Positions 23,850 to 34,037 of a stretch of 64,000 nucleotides of DNA are shown here, piece by piece. The DNA is taken from positions 3,348,001-3,412,000 of the forward strand of contig OZ241358.1 in the NCBI GenBank assembly GCA_965200465.1, given 5' to 3'. The position numbers and the translations under genes were made by a program. The DNA is from Azophilus sp965200465 (GTDB lineage: Bacteria; Pseudomonadota; Gammaproteobacteria; Pseudomonadales; Azotimanducaceae). The notes below the pieces were generated by a model. It was not told the DNA's origin, made no database searches, and worked only from the letters and a program-made list of their open reading frames with translations. Each line of letters starts with the position of its first letter. The first letter of the stretch is position 1.

Positions 23850-25549
23850 TCTCGCCGGAGGTGCAGCGCATCGCCTTGCTGGTGGGCTTGGCGGTCACTG
23901 GCTACCTGATGATCCTGGCTTGGAATGAGGACTACCTGCAGTCGAGGCCGGCGGCCCAGCGGGCCAGCGCTCCCGAACTGGGGGAAGCCTCGGTGCCGGA
24001 GTCCGCGCCGCCTGAGTCTTCGGACATTCCCGACGCATCCTTCATCGGCGCCACAGCCCCGGCCGCCGCGGCTGAAGTCCTCCCTGAAGCGGGCGGGGAG
24101 GACGCCGAGGCGCGGCTGGTGCGCGTCAGCACCTCCAGTCAAGAGGTGTGGATCGATCTGCGCGGCGGCGACATTCGCCGGGTGCTGCTGCCCCGCTACC
24201 CTCTCGCCTTGGAGCAACCGGACGTGCCCATCGAGTTGCTCGATGTCGGCAACGGCCGTCTCTACATGGCGCAGAGTGGGTTGATTGGGCCGGACGGCTT
24301 GGATTCGGGAAGCGAACGCCCTCTGTTCACCGCGGCGCGGAGCCGCTACCAAGCGGCGGAGGGAGAGTCCGTTTCGGTGGTGCTGGAGGCGGAGCACCAA
24401 GGCGTCAAGGTCAGGAAGATCTTCGGCTTTCGCAGCGGCGACTACTTGATAGACGTAACCTATGAGGTCGAAAACAACAGGCCTGAACCCTTCCGCGCCA
24501 GCTTTTTCGGCCAAATCAAGCGGGACGCCAAGGCGCCCCCGGAACAGGAGAGCTTCAGCCTTGGGCCGCAGCCCTATCTGGGCGCGGCCCTGACGACTGC
24601 GGAATCCCGTTACCAAAAGGTCACTTTTGACGATCTCGATGAAGGAGACTTCCGAGTCGCGGTGGAGGGCGGCTGGATGGCCTTTCTGCAGCATTATTTC
24701 CTGAGCGCTTGGGTGGCCAACGGGGACGAGCTGAACGGCTACTACGGTCGTCGGCGCAACGACGGAACCTACATCGTCGGCTACACCGGCCCGCTGCGCG
24801 TTGTGGCGCCGGGCCGCAGCGATGCATGGCGGTCCCGCTTCTATGCCGGGCCCAAGGATCAAAAGCGCCTTGAGCGGATTGCCGAGAATCTGAACCTGAC
24901 CGTTGATTACGGCTTTCTCTGGTGGTTGGCGGTGCCGCTGTTCTCCCTGCTCGACTGGCTGCACGGCCTGTTCGGAAACTGGGGCTTGGCCATCATCATG
25001 CTGACCTTTCTGGTCAAGCTGGTCCTGTATCCGCTGTCGTCGGCCAGCTACAAGTCCATGGCCAACATGCGCCGCGTCGCGCCGCAGATGAAACGGCTTC
25101 AGGAGCGCTACGCGGACGACCGGCAGAAGCTCTCGCAGGAGATGATGGGGCTGTACAAGAAGGAGGGCGTCAACCCGTTGGGCGGCTGCCTGCCCATGCT
25201 GCTGCCCATGCCGATCTTCATCGCCCTGTATTGGGTGCTGTTTGAGAGCGTCGAGCTGCGGCAAGCGCCCTTCATGCTCTGGATCGACGACTTAGCGGCG
25301 ATGGACCCCTACTTCGTCCTGCCGTTGTTGATGGGCGGCACCATGTACGCGCAGCAACTCCTAAGCCCAACGCTTGGCGACCCGATGCAAGCCCGCATCA
25401 TGAAGATGATGCCGATCATGTTCACCGTCCTGTTTTTGTTCTTTCCGGCCGGCTTGGTGCTCTACTGGCTGGTCAACAGCGTGCTCTCCATAGCCCAACA
25501 ATGGTATGTCATGAGGAAGGCCGAACTGGCGGCCGAGGCGCGGGCCTGA
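23846..25549 (+). CDS. yidC: Membrane protein insertase YidC
   Basis: 567 residues. N-terminal membrane helix (about 8-26), a low-complexity Ala/Glu/Pro linker, the large periplasmic beta domain of Gram-negative YidC (about 85-335), then the five-helix conserved core beginning DYGFLWWLAVPLF and including GNWGLAIIMLTFLVKLVLYP, NPLGGCLPMLLPMPIFIALY and FPAGLVLYWLVNSVLSIAQQ. It inserts inner-membrane proteins alone or with Sec. TTG start at 23846 overlaps yidD by four bases (TTGA). The 3' end overlaps the first mnmE ATG. Confidence 0.97.
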   Translation: MISPEVQRIALLVGLAVTGYLMILAWNEDYLQSRPAAQRASAPELGEASVPESAPPESSDIPDASFIGATAPAAAAEVLPEAGGEDAEARLVRVSTSSQEVWIDLRGGDIRRVLLPRYPLALEQPDVPIELLDVGNGRLYMAQSGLIGPDGLDSGSERPLFTAARSRYQAAEGESVSVVLEAEHQGVKVRKIFGFRSGDYLIDVTYEVENNRPEPFRASFFGQIKRDAKAPPEQESFSLGPQPYLGAALTTAESRYQKVTFDDLDEGDFRVAVEGGWMAFLQHYFLSAWVANGDELNGYYGRRRNDGTYIVGYTGPLRVVAPGRSDAWRSRFYAGPKDQKRLERIAENLNLTVDYGFLWWLAVPLFSLLDWLHGLFGNWGLAIIMLTFLVKLVLYPLSSASYKSMANMRRVAPQMKRLQERYADDRQKLSQEMMGLYKKEGVNPLGGCLPMLLPMPIFIALYWVLFESVELRQAPFMLWIDDLAAMDPYFVLPLLMGGTMYAQQLLSPTLGDPMQARIMKMMPIMFTVLFLFFPAGLVLYWLVNSVLSIAQQWYVMRKAELAAEARA

Positions 25550-26865
25550 TTGCCCCCACGGACACCATTGCCGCCTTGGCGACGCCCCCGGGACAAGGCG
25601 GCATCGGCATCGTGCGCGTCTCCGGGCCGCTGGCGCTGCAAATTGCGCAGCGGCTGATCTCCCGGCAATTGCTGCCGCGCCGGGCGGTGCATGGCCGTTT
25701 CCAAGGCAACGGCGAACTCATTGACGAGGGGCTGGCGCTGTTCTTTCCCGGCCCTCGTTCGTTCACCGGGGAGGACGTGGCCGAACTGCACGGGCACGGC
25801 GGGCCGGTGGTCATGCAGATGCTGCTCGATGCAGTCTTGACCGGCGGCGCCCGCTTGGCCTTGCCCGGCGAGTTCACGGAACGGGCGTTCCTGAACGGCA
25901 AGCTGGACCTGGCCCAGGCCGAAGCCGTTGCGGACCTCATCGCCGCCGCCTCCGCCGCCGCCGCCAAGGGGGCGCTGCGCTCCCTTTCCGGCCAGTTCTC
26001 GCAAAGCGTCCGCCGCATTGACGAAGACGTCCTGAAACTGCGCGTCCATGTGGAGGCCGCAATCGACTTTCCCGACGAGGAGGTGGAGTTCCTAAGCGAG
26101 GGGCGGGTCGGCAAGCGAATCGATGGCCTCCTCGGTGCGCTGGCGGAGTTGATGAAGGGCGGTCGCCAAGGCGTCCTGCTCAATCAAGGGGTCAACGTCG
26201 CCATCATCGGCCAGCCGAATGTGGGCAAGTCCAGCCTGCTGAACCGCCTGAGCGGGGAGGAGGCGGCCATCGTCACGGACATGCCGGGAACCACCCGCGA
26301 CCTGCTCAAAGTCGATTTGGTGCTCGACGGGCTGCCGATCCGCCTAGTCGATACCGCCGGCATCCGTCACGCCCAGGACCCCATTGAGGCGGAGGGCGTG
26401 CGTCGGGCTCGTTCGCAGGCGGCGGCGGCGGATCTCGTTCTTGAAGTCCAGGACGCCGTCAGTGGCCCGCCCATTGAGTCAACGGCTGGGCGAACCGTCC
26501 TTGTTGAAAACAAGATCGACCTCTCGGGGGCGTCGCCGGGCTTGGTTGCGGGAGCACCGCCCAGGGTGCGCATCTCCTGCCGCACCGGCGCCGGCATTGC
26601 GGACCTCGTGGGTTTGCTCAAGAAGCAAGTCGGGTTCACCGGAGAGGGTGCGGCCTTCAGCGCCCGGCAACGTCACCTGGAGGCTCTAGACCGCACCCAA
26701 ACGGCGTTGCGCAGCGCCGCGGAGCGCTTGGCCGCTGGTGCGCCAGGGGAGCTCATCGCCGAAGATCTGCGCCTTGCCCACCAAGCCCTTGGGGAAATCA
26801 CCGGCGAGGTGTCGGCGGACGAATTGCTCGGCAACATCTTCCGCAGCTTTTGCATCGGCAAATAG
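25501..26865 (+). CDS. mnmE: tRNA modification GTPase MnmE
   Basis: N-terminal folate-binding domain (DTIAALATPPGQGGIGIVR), central helical domain and an inserted G domain with G1 IIGQPNVGKSSLLNRL, G2/G3 TDMPGTTRDLL and DTAGIRHAQDP, G4 ENKID, ending in the family-defining FCIGK. With MnmG it makes cmnm5U34 in tRNAs. The only ATG in frame is 25501, deep inside yidC and giving about 20 extra residues. Relatives start just before DTI, where this gene has CTG-ATT at 25546-25551; an ATT start at 25549, overlapping the yidC stop with GAGG about ten bases before, is an alternative. Confidence 0.95.
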   Translation: MVCHEEGRTGGRGAGLIAPTDTIAALATPPGQGGIGIVRVSGPLALQIAQRLISRQLLPRRAVHGRFQGNGELIDEGLALFFPGPRSFTGEDVAELHGHGGPVVMQMLLDAVLTGGARLALPGEFTERAFLNGKLDLAQAEAVADLIAAASAAAAKGALRSLSGQFSQSVRRIDEDVLKLRVHVEAAIDFPDEEVEFLSEGRVGKRIDGLLGALAELMKGGRQGVLLNQGVNVAIIGQPNVGKSSLLNRLSGEEAAIVTDMPGTTRDLLKVDLVLDGLPIRLVDTAGIRHAQDPIEAEGVRRARSQAAAADLVLEVQDAVSGPPIESTAGRTVLVENKIDLSGASPGLVAGAPPRVRISCRTGAGIADLVGLLKKQVGFTGEGAAFSARQRHLEALDRTQTALRSAAERLAAGAPGELIAEDLRLAHQALGEITGEVSADELLGNIFRSFCIGK

Positions 26866-26928
26866 AGGCTTTCCGTTATACTGCCGCCCCCTTTTCCCAA
26901 AGCTGGGTTCGAGCTTGGGCCGGCGCCA

Positions 26929-28795
<1,867 letters not shown>

Positions 28796-28824
<29 letters not shown>

Positions 28825-29620
28825 AATTGCCGGGCGGGTGCGGAGCCTAGCCGCCGTTCTCGCCTCCGAGGCTGCCCTGACGCCGGTCCAGGTGCAGTTG
28901 CTGGAGGCGTTCTCGGTTCTGGTGCGGCGCTGGAGCGGGGTTGCCGGATTGGTGTCCAAGGGCGACTTGCCGCATTTTGCGCACCGCCACCTGCTGGACA
29001 GCTTGGCGGCGGCCAAGGTGGTGCGCAAAATTCAGGGAGCGTCGGAGCTTGCCGGGATGCGGCTGGTTGATCTCGGCTCCGGGGCCGGATTGCCGGGGGT
29101 GCCCTTGGCAGTGGCGCTGCCGGAGGTTGGCGTCACCCTGGTTGAACGCAGCGCCAAGAAGGCGCGTTTCCTGAACCGGGTGCGGCGCGAGCTCGATTTG
29201 CCCAATGTGGATGTGCGTTGCGTCGATCTTGCAAACATGCCGGCGAATTGCTGCGATATGGTCACCGCCAGAGCGTTGCTGCCGCCTCCGGCGTTGTGGA
29301 GGAGCGCCAGCAAGATGTTGCGGCCCAATGGTTTCATGCTGGCCTTTGCTGGCTCGGCGCCGCCGGCCGGCGCAAAGGCGAAGGGCCGGGCGTTGCACGG
29401 CTTTCCCGGCGGTTCAGTGGAGGGCCGGCATTGGGTGAACCGGCGCTCGCCGGCGCAGGGTTCCCGGCCGTCCGCGGCCGTCCGCCCGTCGGCCGGCGGC
29501 GCTGCCGGAGGGGATGGATGCGCACCGTGCGGCGCCCTGTTGGTGGTAAGGAAGGATGACCCGAATCATAGCGGTGGCCAATCAGAAGGGCGGCGTCGGC
29601 AAGACCACGACGAGCGTTAA
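28796..29620 (+). CDS. rsmG: 16S rRNA G527 methyltransferase RsmG, with unusual C-terminal extension
   Basis: SAM-dependent methyltransferase making m7G527 of 16S rRNA. The SAM loop is LVDLGSGAGLPGVPLAVALP, the upstream helix FAHRHLLDSLAAAK and the block RSAKKARFLNRVRRELDL are typical. The commonly Asn-containing W..a.NLvs region here reads WSGVAGLVSKGD. About 274 residues against roughly 210 in relatives: a Gly/Ala/Pro/Arg-rich insertion replaces the region before the usual final strand (ALLVVRKDD), and the frame runs 65 bases into parA before stopping at 29620. ATG 28772 is an alternative start. A late frameshift is possible. Confidence 0.88.
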
Positions 29621-30332
29621 CCTTAGCGCCTCCCTAAGCCTTGCCGGCCACAGGGTGCTGATGATCGACCTCGACCCCCAAGGCAACGCCACCACCGGGG
29701 TGGGCGTTGACCTGCGCGTCGTGGAGCGGTCGGTGCGGGACTGGCTCATGCAGGAAGTGGACTTGCGGGACATCCTGAAGCCCACTCCGGCCGCCTTTGA
29801 CGTTGCGCCCTGCGACCAAGACCTCACCGCGGCGGAGGTCGAGCTGCTTGGCGTCAGCCGGCGCGAAGCCCGCCTGCATGATCGCATGGCGGCCTCCCAA
29901 GCCTGGGACGCTTACGAATACATCATCATGGATTGCCCGCCGGCGCTCAACATTCTCACCCTGAACGCCCTGGTCGCCGCCGACAGCGTGCTCGTCCCCA
30001 TGCAGTGCGAGTACTACGCCTTGGAGGGGCTCTCCGCCCTGCTGGACACGGTGGACCAGGTCCGCCGCCGCGCCAATCCCCGCATCGCCTTGGAGGGGCT
30101 GCTGCGAACCATGTATGATCCGCGCAACTCGCTCACTCGGGAAGTGTCGAAGCAATTGATCGCGCACTTCGGCGGCAAGGTCTTCCGCACCGTCATTCCC
30201 CGCAATGTCCGCTTGGCGGAAGCGCCCAGCCACGGATTGCCGGCGATTCTCTATGACCGCCATTCCCGCGGCGCCATCGCCTATATGGCGCTGGCGGCGG
30301 AACTGGCGCGGGCAAGGCCGCAGTCGGCCTAG
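29556..30332 (+). CDS. parA: Chromosome partitioning ATPase ParA (Soj)
   Basis: 258 residues, the length of chromosomal ParA without an HTH extension. Deviant Walker A is NQKGGVGKTTTSVNLSA, Walker A' MIDLDPQGNATTG, Walker B YIIMDCPPALNILT. It forms nucleoid-bound gradients that move ParB-parS complexes. An AAGGAAGG purine run abuts the ATG. The gene lies about 6.5 kb from oriC after rsmG, the standard position, with parB directly downstream. Confidence 0.97.
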   Translation: MTRIIAVANQKGGVGKTTTSVNLSASLSLAGHRVLMIDLDPQGNATTGVGVDLRVVERSVRDWLMQEVDLRDILKPTPAAFDVAPCDQDLTAAEVELLGVSRREARLHDRMAASQAWDAYEYIIMDCPPALNILTLNALVAADSVLVPMQCEYYALEGLSALLDTVDQVRRRANPRIALEGLLRTMYDPRNSLTREVSKQLIAHFGGKVFRTVIPRNVRLAEAPSHGLPAILYDRHSRGAIAYMALAAELARARPQSA

Positions 30333-30341
30333 TTGCCGTCC

Positions 30342-31193
30342 ATGGTCAGAAAGTCCTTGGGCCGCGGTCTGGACGCTCTTTTGAGCGACGGCCTCTCCCT
30401 TGACCCGGCGGCCGCCGGGGCGCAGTTCATCGCCGTCACGGAAATTCACCGCAGCCCCTATCAGCCGCGCCGCCATTTTGACGAAGCGGCCTTGGGCGAA
30501 CTCGTTCGGTCCGTCAAAGCCCAAGGCCTGGTTCAACCCGTAGTGGTTCGGCGGCGGCGGGACGGCGACTACGAGCTCATCGCCGGCGAACGGCGGCTGC
30601 GCGCCGCCGGCCTTGCCGGGCTGGACGCCGTGCCGGCCCTGGTTAGGGACGCCACGGACGAACAGGCCCTAGCCCTCGCCTTGGTCGAAAACATACAGCG
30701 GGAGGACCTGAAGCCCTTGGAGGAAGCGGAGGCGCTACGCCGCCTGCGCGAGGAGTTCAGCTTGACCCAGCAAGCCGTTGCCGAAGCCGTGGGCAAGTCC
30801 CGGGAGGCCGTCGCCAATCTCCTGCGGCTGTTGAACCTGGCCCCGGCCGTTCAGCGGTTGCTTGAGGAGGGCGCCTTGGAGATGGGCCACGCCAGGGCGC
30901 TGCTGTCTCTGCCTGCTGAGCAGCAGGGCGCCGCCGCCCGCCAAGTGGCGGCGAAGAAGCTGACAGTGCGGCAAACGGAGGCTTTGGTGCGCCGGCTGTT
31001 GGCGACCGGCGCGGGCGCATCCAAGCCGGAGCAGGCGCCGCCGGCCGACACCTTGGCCTTGGAGCGGGAGCTGGCCGAAAGAATCGGCGCTCCGGTGTCC
31101 ATCAGCCAGGGCGCCAAGGGCGCTGGCAAAGTGACTATTCGCTTCGCGTCGCTCGATGAACTCGATGGAATTCTCAGCCGCATCCGCAAATGA
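30342..31193 (+). CDS. parB: Chromosome partitioning protein ParB (Spo0J)
   Basis: About 283 residues. N-terminal KSLGRGLDALLSD (ParA-contacting), then the CTP-binding ParB/Srx domain with the conserved box GERRLRAAGLAGLDAVP and ENIQREDLKPLEEAEAL, the HTH domain (TQQAVAEAVGKSREAVANLL, which reads parS) and a C-terminal dimerisation domain. A TTG at 30333 immediately after the parA stop is an alternative start to ATG 30342. Candidate targets are the two parS-like sites in recF. Confidence 0.96.
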   Translation: MVRKSLGRGLDALLSDGLSLDPAAAGAQFIAVTEIHRSPYQPRRHFDEAALGELVRSVKAQGLVQPVVVRRRRDGDYELIAGERRLRAAGLAGLDAVPALVRDATDEQALALALVENIQREDLKPLEEAEALRRLREEFSLTQQAVAEAVGKSREAVANLLRLLNLAPAVQRLLEEGALEMGHARALLSLPAEQQGAAARQVAAKKLTVRQTEALVRRLLATGAGASKPEQAPPADTLALERELAERIGAPVSISQGAKGAGKVTIRFASLDELDGILSRIRK

Positions 31194-31207
31194 AAGGGAT
31201 CAAATCG

Positions 31208-31236
31208 TTGAATGCCCTGCTTAGTGCCTTTATAAT
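31208..31236 (+). promoter_or_regulatory. Sigma70-type promoter of the atp operon
   Basis: TTGAAT (31208-31213) and a perfect TATAAT (31231-31236) with a 17-base spacer, in the short gap after parB. The predicted transcript begins near 31243, about 23 bases before the atpI TTG. This separates ATP synthase expression from parAB. Confidence 0.8.
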
Positions 31237-31265
31237 TCGCGCCGCCTTCACGGGACTCGCCTGAC

Positions 31266-31691
31266 TTGGCTTGCGTTTGGTTCCGCCCGGCGGCAGCGCC
31301 GAATGCGGGCGGCATCAGTCTGGTTTGCGCAATAGTGGTGGCGCAGGTCGTCATTGCCGGGGTGGTTGTGTGCCTGATGGCGCTGCTGGCCGTTGAGCAG
31401 GCGGCGGCGGCGCTGTTGGGTGCGGCGGTTTGCGTCTTGCCCACGGCGCTTTTCGCCGGCGCCGCCGGGTCCCGGCGCGGCGCTCGGCGTCTTGTGGCGT
31501 ATGGCGTGGCGAGGTCCGCGGCGACAATAGCATTGGCGGCGCTCTGCGTTGCGGAGTTGAGCCCAGCCCCGCTCGGCTTTTTGTCAGCGCTGGGAGCAGT
31601 GCATTTGGCCTATGTCGTCGTCCCGCTCATGGGCCCGAGGCCAGGCGGGGCCGCTGGCGGGCGGCGGAGAATCGGGCATGAGAGGTTGTAG
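31266..31691 (+). CDS. atpI: ATP synthase subunit I
   Basis: 141 residues with four hydrophobic helices, matching AtpI in position (first gene of the atp operon) and pattern, especially AALLGAAVCVLPTALFAG and the following Arg-rich loop GSRRGARRLVAYG. AtpI is thought to help c-ring assembly or Mg2+ supply and is poorly conserved, so the assignment leans on context. The start is TTG 31266 with GGGA upstream; no ATG fits. The C-terminus is Gly/Arg-rich beyond the last helix. Confidence 0.82.
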   Translation: MACVWFRPAAAPNAGGISLVCAIVVAQVVIAGVVVCLMALLAVEQAAAALLGAAVCVLPTALFAGAAGSRRGARRLVAYGVARSAATIALAALCVAELSPAPLGFLSALGAVHLAYVVVPLMGPRPGGAAGGRRRIGHERL

Positions 31692-31759
31692 GTGCGCAAG
31701 GCGCTTGGCGCCTTAAGGCATTGCAACATTTGAGGGAACACACCTTTTAGGTTGACAAG

Positions 31760-32611
31760 ATGGCGTCCGCAGAAGCGCAGACAAGCGCCGAGTACATTAG
31801 GCACCACCTGACCAATCTCACCTACGGCCGGCACCCGGATGGGAACTGGGGCCTTGCCCATTCGGCGGAGGAAGCCGAGGCGATGGGCTTCTGGAGCGTT
31901 CATGTGGATTCCATGGCTTGGTCCATTGGCCTTGGCCTGGTCTTCCTGGCGCTGTTCCGCCACGCCGCCCGCCACGCCACGGCCGGCGTTCCCGGCGGCC
32001 TGCAGAACTTCGTCGAGATGATCGTCGATTTCATCGACGAAACCGTTGCCAGCATTTTCAGCCACAAGAACCCCCTCATCGCGCCGCTGGCCCTGACCAT
32101 CTTCGTTTGGGTGTTTCTGATGAACCTCATGGACTTGGTGCCGGTGGACTGGGTGCCGGAACTGGCCAAGCTGCTGGGCGTCCACTACATGAAGATCGTG
32201 CCCAGCACCGACCCCAACATCACCATGGCCATGGCGCTGTCCGTGTTCGTCCTGATCCTCTACTACAGCTTCAAGTGCAAGGGCATAGGCGGCTTTCTGG
32301 CCGAACTGTCGTTCCACCCCTTTCCCTCCAAGCTGCTGGCGCCGGTGAACTTCGTGTTGGAGTTCGTCACTCTGGTGGCCAAGCCCCTGTCCTTGGGCTT
32401 GCGCCTGTTCGGCAATCTTTACGCCGGGGAAATGATCTTCGTGCTCATCGCCCTGATGTTCTCCGCCGGCTTCGTCTTCGCCTTGGCCGGCGGCGTTTTT
32501 CAGTTCATTTGGGCCGCTTTCCACCTGATCGTCATCACTCTGCAGGCGTTCGTCTTCGCCGTTTTGACTGTTGTTTATTTGGCTCAGGCCCATGCAGCCG
32601 ACGAGCATTGA
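31760..32611 (+). CDS. atpB: F0F1 ATP synthase subunit a
   Basis: 283 residues. Forms the proton half-channels beside the c-ring. The essential Arg is Arg215 in LSLGLRLFGNLYAGE; other conserved features are PVDWVPELA and FQFIWAAFHLIVITLQAFVF. Five to six membrane helices are visible. ATG with AGG eight bases upstream. Followed by atpE after 34 bases. Confidence 0.97.
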   Translation: MASAEAQTSAEYIRHHLTNLTYGRHPDGNWGLAHSAEEAEAMGFWSVHVDSMAWSIGLGLVFLALFRHAARHATAGVPGGLQNFVEMIVDFIDETVASIFSHKNPLIAPLALTIFVWVFLMNLMDLVPVDWVPELAKLLGVHYMKIVPSTDPNITMAMALSVFVLILYYSFKCKGIGGFLAELSFHPFPSKLLAPVNFVLEFVTLVAKPLSLGLRLFGNLYAGEMIFVLIALMFSAGFVFALAGGVFQFIWAAFHLIVITLQAFVFAVLTVVYLAQAHAADEH

Positions 32612-32645
32612 TCCGCACCAACCAACCGCATAACCAGGAGCAATC

Positions 32646-32897
32646 ATGCAAGAAATAATCGCCTTGGAACTGGCCGTCCTACTTCATGTCGCCGGGGGCC
32701 TCATGCTGGGCCTTGGCGCCGTGGGCGCCGCGATCGGCGTGGGCGTGCTTGGCGGCAAGTACCTGGAGGGCATCGCTCGCCAACCGGAGTTGCTGCCGAT
32801 GCTGCGCACCCAGCTGTTCATCGTGCTTGGGCTGGTGGACGCAGTGCCGATGATCGCCGTCGGCATCGGCCTCTACATGATCTTCGCCCTCGGCTAA
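32646..32897 (+). CDS. atpE: F0F1 ATP synthase subunit c
   Basis: 83 residues forming a helical hairpin: glycine-rich helix 1 (GLGAVGAAIGVGVLGG), the polar loop ARQPEL that contacts gamma/epsilon, and helix 2 with the ion-carrying Asp65 in LGLVDAVPMIAVGIGLY. Asp followed by Ala without the sodium-type Gln/Glu/Ser set suggests proton coupling. AGGAG lies six bases before the ATG. Confidence 0.97.
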   Translation: MQEIIALELAVLLHVAGGLMLGLGAVGAAIGVGVLGGKYLEGIARQPELLPMLRTQLFIVLGLVDAVPMIAVGIGLYMIFALG

Positions 32898-32958
32898 GGC
32901 GCGGGCCGCCCCGCAAGTTGACCGAAGCTCTTTTGACCCAGCAAGGATAAAGGCCGCC

Positions 32959-33429
32959 ATGAACATAGGACTGACGCTCTTTGGGCAAAGCCTGGTATTC
33001 CTCATATTCGTCGCCTTCTGCATGAAGTACGTTTGGCCGCATCTGAAGTCGGCCATGGAGGAGCGGCGGCGCTCCATCGCCGAGGGCTTGGCGACGGCGG
33101 AGGAAGCCGAAAGGAAGCTCGGCGAGGCGGCGAGCGGCGCCGAGGCGGAGTTGGCGAAAGCCCGCACCGAAGCCGCGCAAATCATCGAGCAGGCGCGGCG
33201 GCGCAGCCAGCAAATGATCGAAGACGCCAAGGTCCAAGCGCACACGGAGGGCGAACGGTTGATCGAAGCCGCCCGTGCGGAGATCGATCAGGAGATCAAC
33301 CGGGCGAAGGAGAGTCTGCGTCGCCAAGTTGCGGACTTGGCCCTTCAAGGTGCGGAAAAGGTTTTGCAGGAGCGCGTGGACCGAGGCCGGCATGATCGAA
33401 TGCTGGAGCGCTTGGCGGCGGAGCTTTAG
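32959..33429 (+). CDS. atpF: F0F1 ATP synthase subunit b
   Basis: 156 residues: one N-terminal membrane helix (LFGQSLVFLIFVAFCMKYVW) followed by a long charged helix that forms the peripheral stalk as a dimer (RRRSIAEGLATAEEAERKL and onward). E. coli b has the same length. It precedes atpH by five bases, so the two stalk genes are likely coupled. Confidence 0.96.
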   Translation: MNIGLTLFGQSLVFLIFVAFCMKYVWPHLKSAMEERRRSIAEGLATAEEAERKLGEAASGAEAELAKARTEAAQIIEQARRRSQQMIEDAKVQAHTEGERLIEAARAEIDQEINRAKESLRRQVADLALQGAEKVLQERVDRGRHDRMLERLAAEL

Positions 33430-33434
33430 GGGCC

Positions 33435-33974
33435 ATGGCCGAATACGCAACCCTGGCGCGGCCCTACGGCAACGCCGTCTTCGCCTTCGCCAAAGCCGCC
33501 GCTGCCCTGCCCCGCTGGTCGCATCTGCTGGAGTTGCTCAGCGCGGCCTTGGCCGAACCCGCAGTGCGGACCCTGGTGGAGTCTCCCGACTTGACGGCGG
33601 AGCGCAAGGCGGAGCGGCTGGCGGCGCTGTGCGGGGACGCCATGGACGCCGCCGGCGAGCGGTTTCTGCAAGCCTTGGCCAGAAACGGCCGCTTGCCGCT
33701 GCTTGCGGAAATTCGGCGTCATTTCGACGAACTCAAGGCGCTGGAGGAGCGGGTGCTGGAGGTCGAAGTGCGTTCCGCCCTGCCCTTGACGGATGCCCAG
33801 GCGGAAGAGCTTAAGGCGGCCCTCAAGTCCCGGTTCGACAAGGAAGTGCATTTGTCCAGCCAAGTGGAGGCGGGCCTTATCGGCGGCGCGGTCATTCGCG
33901 CTGGGGACCAAGTCATGGACGGCTCCATGCGCGGCCGTCTCGAGCGGTTGGGGGAGGCGTTGGCGCAGGTCTGA
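33435..33974 (+). CDS. atpH: F0F1 ATP synthase subunit delta
   Basis: 179 residues. The N-terminal helical bundle begins MAEYATLARPYGNAVFAFA, the typical start of delta, and the C-terminal part contains the conserved LIGGAVIRAGDQVMDGS that closes OSCP/delta proteins. It binds the top of the alpha3beta3 hexamer and anchors the b dimer. Five bases separate it from atpF and 63 from atpA. Confidence 0.96.
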   Translation: MAEYATLARPYGNAVFAFAKAAAALPRWSHLLELLSAALAEPAVRTLVESPDLTAERKAERLAALCGDAMDAAGERFLQALARNGRLPLLAEIRRHFDELKALEERVLEVEVRSALPLTDAQAEELKAALKSRFDKEVHLSSQVEAGLIGGAVIRAGDQVMDGSMRGRLERLGEALAQV

Positions 33975-34037
33975 CCGCGGACAAGCCTCAATTCAAGCCA
34001 ACCGCGCAAGCAAAGACAGATTCAGGAAAGCCAAACC

